Source: Halicephalobus mephisto
Taxonomy: Eukaryota; Nematoda; Chromadorea; Rhabditida; Panagrolaimidae
DNA length: 64,000 bases
Reading direction: 5' to 3'
Assembly: GCA_009193035.1 (NCBI GenBank)
Contig: SWDT01000154.1
Coordinates: forward strand, 1-64,000
The position numbers were made by a program, and so were the translations under genes. This document shows, piece after piece, positions 57,563 through 64,000 of the stretch. The notes under the pieces were generated by a model. The model was not told the DNA's origin and made no database searches. It saw nothing but the letters and a program-made list of their open reading frames with translations. The stretch's first letter is position 1. Each line of letters starts with the position of its first letter.

Positions 57563-60437
57563 ATGGAAAATCGGTTTTGTATTGTCTGCGGAGATACCAG
57601 AGAAGTAAAAAAACACTACGGAGTAGATTGTTGTGAGTTCTTAATTGTCATATATTATTTATATAAGAATATAAATATAGAAAAAATAAAAAAATAAAAT
57701 TTAAATAAAAAATAAAAAAATTTAATTTTAAATAAAAAATAAAAAAATTTTAATTTTAAATAAAAAATAAAAATGTAAAAATTTTAATTTTAAATAAAAA
57801 TATAAAAATAAAAAAAATTCACTACTGTACATTTTTAAAATAAAAATATTTATAATTATATATTTTTGGTGTTTTTATTATTTTTAATAATTATATTTAT
57901 AATTATATATTTTTAGATTATTTTTATAATTTAATTATTTTTAATAATTATATATTATTTTTATAAAAATACTTATAATTATACAATTTTAATAATTATG
58001 TATATTTTTTAAATGCCTACAATTTTAGTTTTAAAAATATTTTTATATTACTTTTTAAACATGTTTATTATTATTTTTAAAGTACTTTTACTAATTTTCC
58101 AGGTTATGGCTGTAAAGCTTTCTTCAGAAGGACAATCAATGACGGGAAAAAATACACTTGTGCTAATGAAGGAAATTGTTCGATTGACAAAAGTGAGTTT
58201 TTCATTTATCAAAAAATAAATGTTTTTTTATCGAAAACCGACTTTGTTTACGATATTCACTTTAGTACTTTATCGAGAATTTTTCAAAGCAATTACAATA
58301 TAGGATTTATAACATTGTATACTCAAGCTTGGACTCCTTTATTGTTCGCTTGCGTTCGCGCATCTCAGCCTTTATGGTCATCTTCAGGAGATTCTTCCTC
58401 TTACTAGAATCATCTTCAGGGAATTCTTCCTCTTACTAGGATCATCTTCAAAGAATTCTTCTCTTACTAGAATCATCTTTTCGGTCCTTCTGACCTTGTT
58501 TCTTTCTTTGATGAGTGCATCTTAATCATTTGTAGTCAGATTGCGGCTGGCAAGACCTGGATCTGCAGTCTTCGGTCGGGAATCGAACCCGAGTCTTGTA
58601 ACTTTGCATTCACGTATACTACCATTGTACTACTGAAGTTACGACATTCAATCTACTGTATAATTCTAAAACTTTATAAAAATATGAAAAAAAATTAAAT
58701 TTCACAATTTTCAGTCTTAAGTGGAAAATTTAAAAATTCGTTTTGAAACAATTTTTACGAAATTTAAAATTTTTAATAATATAATTTATAATCTACCAGA
58801 TATTTTTAAAATTCTGTGAAATTATTTAAAAATTAAATTTCACAATTTTCAGTCTTAAGTGGAAAGTTTTTAATTTTTATTATATTTGTTTTGCAGCATC
58901 CAGAAACCGCTGTCGGTCTTGCAGATTCCAAAAATGCCTTTCTGTCGGGATGAACGAGAGCAATTTGAGGGATTTCAAGTCCAAGAACCCCGTAGATCCC
59001 TCGCCGATCCCCTCCACGTCGGACCAAACAAACGGGAAAATCTCACCTCCGTGGTCCCACACCACTCCGGTCAGGGTCTCTACCCTCTCCCGGAGTGGAG
59101 ATGTGTCTGGATTGCTGGATTCTTTCCATTTGAGGTCTTCAGAATCCACCAACTTACTTGGATTCTTGACGGCCATGACCAGGACTTGTCTGGATACCTA
59201 CGACCCTAACTTCGTGAACTTGACGAAAGATGACTGGCAAAAGTTGGAGAAAAATTTCGGAAGAACAATATCCTTGGCTGAGGGTCTCAGAAGTCCAGAA
59301 CTAGTCTGTCCAAGAACGAAATGGGACTGGTCTTGCTCGAGAGTAGCCGAACCTTCCGACTTCTCCTTCATGTGGTACAGGTTCTTCGTGGTTGTGGCGG
59401 ACTGGGCGAACAGCATTCCTCAATTCAGGATGCTTCCCAAAGACGACCAATTGCAGTTGATAAAATTGAATTTTGTAAATATTTCAATGACATTTTTGAT
59501 GTATTTTCTGTTGAAGAATCCAGTTCTGAAGGACAGCATCCCCATGGGAAACGGATCATACGTGTCCAAAATCGAGAAACAATCGATGTATGTTTTAAAA
59601 ATTCCCCCAAAATTAAAATTAAAATTAAAATTAAAATTAAAATTAAAATTAAAATTAAAATTAAAATTAAAATTAAAATTAAAATTAAAATTAAAATTAA
59701 AATTAAAATTAAAATTAAAATTTATGATGGCAAAAATCGGATGATATTTTCTGCAAGTTTTGTATTTTTTTAGAATCGACATATAAGTGGATTATTATTA
59801 TTTTTGACTTTTAGATATTTACTTTTATGGCATTTCTAAAAAGATCTATCTCCCAAAAACAGATAATTTTTAAGTTTTTTTAAATTTAAAATTTTTTAAA
59901 AATTAAAAAAATTTGTTTTTTAATTTTCGATTATTAATAATTAAAAAATTTTCATAGAAAAATAGATTTTTTTTTTGAATTTCTAGGTAAAATACTTTTA
60001 TTTTTTTATAATAGTATAGGTTTTCGAATTTTAGTTTGAACAAGTTAGTTCGGGCTTCCCTCGATGCCTACGGCACTCATCTCTTCATCCCTATGGCGGA
60101 ACTCGACGCGGATTCCACAGAACTCTCTCTCTTGGCGGCGATACTGCTCTTCCAGTACCACGAAAACCTTTCTTCAGAAGGCCATGTTCTATGTAAAGAT
60201 TACATAGATAAATTGTTTGATGCACTTTTTGAGTACCAAAATCTCAGATTCCTCCAGAAGTCAGCTGTGGAGAAAAGCAGAAGACAATCCAAGCTTCTGA
60301 TGACCGTTGCCAGGATCTCCCAGATCTGGGCGATGGAAAGCGATATCCACCTGATGTTATCCACATTCGACGAAATGAACATTGACGGAATTCCAAAACA
60401 ATTATTATTCTGTGATTTTGAATGTAAAAAAAAATAA
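57563..60437 (+). CDS. Nuclear hormone receptor A (nematode supplementary NHR)
   Basis: Exons 57563-57632, 58103-58192, 58897-59587, 60035-60437; 417 aa. The C4 DNA-binding domain is split over exons 1-3: FCIVCGDTREVKKHYGVDCC, YGCKAFFRR (P-box region, Ala where CKG/CKAF vary), the Cys pair in YTCANEGNCSIDK, then RCRSCRFQKCLSVGM. A linker is followed by the ligand-binding domain with the helix 3-5 signature (FMWYRFFVVVADWA, DQLQLIKLNF) and C-terminal helices (SDIHLMLSTFDEMNIDGIPK). It is a ligand-regulated transcription factor of the large nematode HNF4-derived group. Its end (FECKKK) reads into an A-rich tract and differs from its paralogue, so the tail may be eroded. Intron 2 holds a SINE-like element, intron 3 a hexamer repeat. 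Confidence 0.88.
58378..58482 (+). repeat. ~32-bp tandem repeat, three copies, in NHR-A intron 2
   Basis: Unit TCATCTTCAGGGAATTCTTC followed by CTCTTACTAGAA, in three slightly different copies plus a partial. It adjoins the tRNA-like sequence and may be the tail of that element. Confidence 0.8.
58569..58639 (-). repeat. Degenerate tRNA-like sequence, likely tRNA-derived SINE head
   Basis: The minus strand has an A-box-like AGTACAATGGTAGTA, an exact B box GGTTCGATTCC within a 5-bp T-stem (TCGGG/CCCGA), and a mostly paired acceptor stem (ACTTCAG/CCGAAGA, two mismatches). The anticodon arm is imperfect. On the transcribed strand a further ~190 bp follows, including the 32-bp repeats. It is more likely a pol III-driven SINE or tRNA pseudogene than a working tRNA. 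Confidence 0.55.
59609..59721 (+). repeat. Hexanucleotide microsatellite (AAAATT)n in NHR-A intron 3
   Basis: About 19 perfect copies. It starts about 20 bp after the exon 3 donor. Because the unit is six bases and lacks stop codons in several frames, it creates artificial KLKLKL, KIKIKI and NFNFNF frames that are not genes. Confidence 0.95.
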
Positions 60438-60768
60438 AAAAAAATAAAAAAAATAAAAAAAATAGAAATTTTACAAACTTTTCAAAATTATTGAAAACAT
60501 TAAATTTTTTAAAATAAAAATCTAACAAGATACTGTATATTTTAAAAATAATTTTAATTTTTTCTTTGATTTTAAAAAATTAAAATTTGTGAAATTTAAA
60601 AATAAATTTAATTTTAAAAAATTGCAATTTTATATTTTTTAAAAATTACTAAAATTAATGTCTGGAGAAAATTTAATTCATTAATTGTTCAACAGTTCTT
60701 CCAGACCATTTAACGCTAAAATTATTCCTTATATGTCATCATGGGTTCCGCGACAGTTGTCTCTAGCG
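60438..60768. other. AT-rich spacer between the two nuclear receptors
   Basis: Starts with an A-rich run (60424-60460). No gene or promoter element recognised. Confidence 0.5.
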
Positions 60769-61127
60769 ACATTATCTCCCTCTCCATTTCGCAACATTTA
60801 TCTTATTTATTTAATTTTCATATTAATTTTTTCATAATTAAATTAATTTAATATCTTAGTTAAGTAGGAAAAATTAGTTTAAAAAGAAGTTCGAAATTAG
60901 AGAGAGTCGAAAAAGGAGAACAATGGGGAGCAAATGTCGCTGGAATTGCACAACATTATCTCCCTCTCCATTTCGCAACATTTATCTTATTTATTTAATT
61001 TTCGTATTAATTTTTCCATAATTAAATTAACTTAATATTCTAGTTAAGTAAAAAAATAAATTTAAAAAGAAGTTCGAAATTAGAGAGAGTCGAAAAAGGA
61101 GAACAATGGGGAGCAAATACCGCTGGG
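60769..61127 (+). repeat. 184-bp tandem duplication upstream of NHR-B
   Basis: ACATTATCTCCCTCTCCATT ... GGGGAGCAAAT occurs twice (from 60769 and from 60953) with few differences. The second copy ends about 110 bp before the NHR-B ATG, so the duplication probably lies in its promoter. Confidence 0.9.
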
Positions 61128-61240
61128 GGGACTGTCGTGCAGCCGTCGTCATGTACCCTCGTGATTTTTGACCCGTTGTTAACTGATTTTTCCTTCAATC
61201 GATTTTTGAACAAAAAACTTCCACTACCTATCGAAACCAA

Positions 61241-63155
61241 ATGATTTGCGCTGTTTGTGGTGAGGAAAAAGAAGTCCGAAAACATTACGGAGTTTCTTGT
61301 TGTTATGGATGTAAAGGATTCTTCAGGAGATCTATAAATGAAGAAAGGAATTATGTCTGTTCAAATGAAGGAAATTGCGCTATTCTGAAAGGTCTGTTTT
61401 GCTTGCTTTAATCAATAGTGAAGTTGGTCGATTTCCAGCTAGTAGGAATCGATGTCGAGCATGTAGGTTCCAGAAATGTCTCTCAGTCGGGATGGATGGA
61501 AACCGATTGAGAGACAGTAAAAGTCAGATAAAAATCCCCGACACTCCGAATATTCCTAACCTTACACAAGTAGACTCATCTTCATCTTCTGATGTCGACC
61601 CATGTAGTCAGAATTTGATAAATTTCCTCTCTTCCATGACTAAGAGGTCTTTGGAAAGCTTTGATCCTCAGTATTCTGAAGTCATTCCAGACCAGTGGCC
61701 TCAGCTTTGTACAATGTGCAATCGCAAAATCAGCTTGATCGAAGGGATAAAGAATCCTGCGAAAGTTTGTCCCAGAACAAAAATGGATTTTTCGTACTCT
61801 AGACCAGCTACCAAATACGATTTGTCTTTTATGTGGTACCGATTCTTTGTCGCTATTGCCGACTGGGCAAATGGTATTCCTCAATTCAGAATGCTCCCAG
61901 AAGCCGATCAGGCACAATTATTAAGACTGAATTTCACAACATTGTCTGTCATCGTTTATCTTCATTTTCTGGCTAAACCAGATGTAGATTCATTTAAAGT
62001 ACCTATAGGAAACGGATCATATGTACATACACAACAAGTAAATGGGTAGGTTCATTGGTAATTGTTCTAAAGAGATGTTCTAGATTGCATAGATGATGAT
62101 ATCTTTGAATTCGAAAATAATTGTTCAATACAGAGTAATTTGGCTTCGAATTTCCAGCTACTAGTTAGATAACTCCATAGTGCATACTTTGCGCCAGAAT
62201 TCAAAGATATTTCTCCATGTAGAAGAGAATTAGAGACAGTTTTGTATGCCAACTACTACATGAAGATTTCAAGTTCAATAAGTTTCTTCAAAATCCTTCA
62301 AAATTATGTTCTCATAGCACGTTAGTTAACTAAAAATATCTTTATTCTTCAGAATCTAAGCTTTTAAAACTTATTCCTAATGAATAGTCTCGAATTTGAA
62401 ACCTCAATGACATGTACAGTTTACCCCCATTGGTCCTTTATCCCAAGTGTTGTGATTTGGTGTATAGGGAGCAGGGGAGAGATGTACTTGAGTCTTTATA
62501 GAATGACGTCACGGTCTTTCATCGGTATTATTAAACAATAACACAACGATATAAACTCTGTAGGATTACGGTGATAATGCTGAGACCACCTAACCAGAGA
62601 GTATCACCTGCATGATGTCTCCTCAAGTCCTAACACTTAATAATTCGAACTTCCGTAAATGGTCTTTAACGTCTAAGTTTCGTGAAAACTTCCAGTTTCG
62701 ACGAGCTCCACAGCTCCATCAACCATGCCTACATCCAGCATCTGATCCATCCCTTTCTGGAGATCGAGGCAGATGCTTCTGAGTTCGCTGTCATAATCGC
62801 TATCTTTCTCTTCCAATACAACGAAGATCTCAGTCCTGACGGCAGGAAGATAGCGGAAGAGTATACAGACAAGCTTTATGATGCCCTCTATGATTACCAA
62901 ATAATCAGATTCCCCAGTTGTTCTCCGAAAGAACGGACTCGGAGACAAACTAAGATTTTGATGATCATGGCCAAGATGCCTGTATGTTAAATTAAATTTT
63001 ATTCAAAACCAAATCACACATTTCAGCAAATTTGGGCAGCTGAAAGCGACATTCATCTGATGCTGTCGACATTCGATCAGATGAACATTGACGGCATTCC
63101 CAAAGAGCTTCTGTTTTATCGGTTTGGACTGAAGACAGATTATCCTTTGGTTTGA
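61241..63155 (+). CDS. Nuclear hormone receptor B (nematode supplementary NHR)
   Basis: Exons 61241-61391, 61439-62045, 62696-62981, 63027-63155; 390 aa. DNA-binding domain ICAVCGEEKEVRKHYGVSCC, YGCKGFFRRS (P-box), YVCSNEGNCAILK, RCRACRFQKCLSVGM. Ligand-binding domain with FMWYRFFVAIADWANGIPQF and DQAQLLRLNF; the C-terminal IDGIPKELLFYRFGLKTDY is complete, unlike in NHR-A. The two receptors share intron positions, the FQKCLSVGM/WYRFFV blocks and the same linker-LBD layout, so they are tandem duplicates. Intron 2 carries a reverse solo LTR. Targets and ligand are unknown. Confidence 0.9.
62448..62635 (-). mobile_element. Solo LTR in NHR-B intron 2
   Basis: The reverse complement begins TGTTAGGACTTGAGGAGACA and ends TCACAACA, matching the element at 16048-16241 over its length (shared GTTATTGTTTAATAATA and GACTCAAGTA blocks). 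No matching target-site duplication was found, so it may be older or rearranged. Confidence 0.8.
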
Positions 63156-63601
63156 ATAATACATTCCGATCCACTTGCAAGGCGGTTTTCAAGGTCTTAT
63201 TTGATCATCTCAGAATTTTCAAAAATAATAAATGAACTCATTTGATTTTCGTATGAATAAATTTTTTATAAATTCATCGACGAAATAATATCGATAAAAT
63301 AAACAGTAATTGTAAAAAAGTAATTTGTTCAATTTTGGTCTCCACACAAATATAAATTGATTTCAATCTCGTTTTTGATTATTTTTTACTTTTTTATGTC
63401 TATCAAATTTCGTAAGTTTCCTATTTATCAGATATAAAAAACCAAAAAAATTAAAAACAATATTAAAATTAACAAATTCACCATTCGTGTCAGGACCAAA
63501 GTTGAGCAATTTTATTTAAGTTAATAATCCAAAAGTTAATCTGTTTTTTTAATTTTACGGAATTCGAAATCCGTAAATTTACATTTTTGAGTTTTTTTAA
63601 A

Positions 63602-64000
63602 CTAAATTCCCCTAAGGCATTCTAAGTAAAAACAAGCAATACACGCGTTTTTTAGTTGAGTGCGAGATTTGGTGCAGTCAAATTCGGTGCTGTTAGTTTC
63701 CAAGCTGAAAATACTGGAATTGATAGGTCAATTTTTGTTAGACATAACTGACCTATCGATGGACGAAGATTCCAGAAGATGAGACCGAATGGTGTACTTA
63801 GGTCTGCCCCTTTTGCTCTTGACTTTGTCGGCAATCCAAGGTCCTCGAAAATAGAGCATCTGGGATTCTCGTTTTGAAGGTTCTCCATCGATCGTAGGAA
63901 CTAGAAATAATCGATTTTTTCGAAAAAGTTGGATTGTAAGACAGTAATCTCCTGTGAGCACTGTCTTCCTTCGGACAGGAAAGTTTAGTTTAAATAACCT
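63602..64000 (-). CDS. Partial gene, unknown function, open at right edge
   Basis: Exon frames on the minus strand: 64000-63753 is open throughout (FPVRRKTVLTGDYCLTIQLF, then MLYFRGPWIADKVKSKRGRP), then a GTCAGT donor, 39-nt intron and TTCCAG acceptor to 63713-63602, ending LECLRGI and a stop; phases agree. A KSKRGRPK stretch could be an AT-hook or nuclear signal. I do not recognise the family. The 5' part lies beyond the window. The short alternative frames over 63652-63888 are shadows. Confidence 0.4.

Noticed and set aside
58569..58639. Functional tRNA
   Set aside because: Acceptor mismatches and a poor anticodon arm; better explained as a SINE or tRNA pseudogene.
59420..59782. ORFs with KLKLKL, KIKIKI and NFNFNF runs
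   Set aside because: Produced by the AAAATT hexamer array in an intron; not protein-coding.

Overview
This is a window from a nematode nuclear genome, most likely a rhabditid related to Caenorhabditis. It is AT-rich and its genes carry very short introns (38-51 nt is common) with TTTTCAG-type acceptors. It holds nematode-typical families: cuticle collagens ending in [10 protein letters not shown], an srx-type chemoreceptor and supplementary nuclear hormone receptors. Several ATGs lie just behind an acceptor-like AG, as expected for spliced-leader trans-splicing. The species cannot be named from the sequence alone.

Layout. 1-1.7 kb is the 3' end of a Ty3/gypsy retrotransposon (integrase, polypurine tract, 3' LTR). 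It abuts a 5'-truncated, multiply disabled lysosomal alpha-mannosidase pseudogene (1.7-5.8 kb). 6.8-17.8 kb holds a small two-exon gene, a Mov10/SDE3-like RNA helicase, a solo LTR of the same gypsy family, a MITE, a RanBP2-type zinc-finger gene end, a secreted VWA-like protein with a 36-bp repeat, a second solo LTR and an F-box-like gene. 18-29 kb is repeat-rich. It holds three identical tRNA-Arg(ACG) genes and a divergent PMCA-type P-ATPase that lacks several residues normally needed for Ca2+ transport. 29-36 kb has an unusual Hsp70-like ATPase with an N-terminal extension and C-terminal repeats, then an srx receptor whose intron contains an LTR-like repeat facing an inverted copy downstream. 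37-47 kb holds a decayed collagen pseudogene, two intact collagens and long AT-rich repeats. 47-56 kb is a compact housekeeping block: PGAP1, SSADH, histone stem-loop binding protein and RPF1. 57.5-63.2 kb holds two paralogous nuclear receptors in tandem. A partial unknown gene runs off the right edge.

Relationships. PGAP1 and SSADH are divergent across 253 bp. Collagen 2 converges on PGAP1 with 48 bp between stops, and SSADH converges on SLBP. RPF1 and SLBP lie in the same orientation 418 bp apart, which is compatible with an operon but not proven. Mobile elements (one gypsy 3' end, three solo LTRs, an LTR-like repeat family, several TIR and foldback elements, a tRNA-derived SINE candidate) sit mostly in introns and intergenic gaps. 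Exon joins below were worked out by hand from splice consensus, reading-frame phase and family alignment from memory; all full gene models given sum to whole codons.
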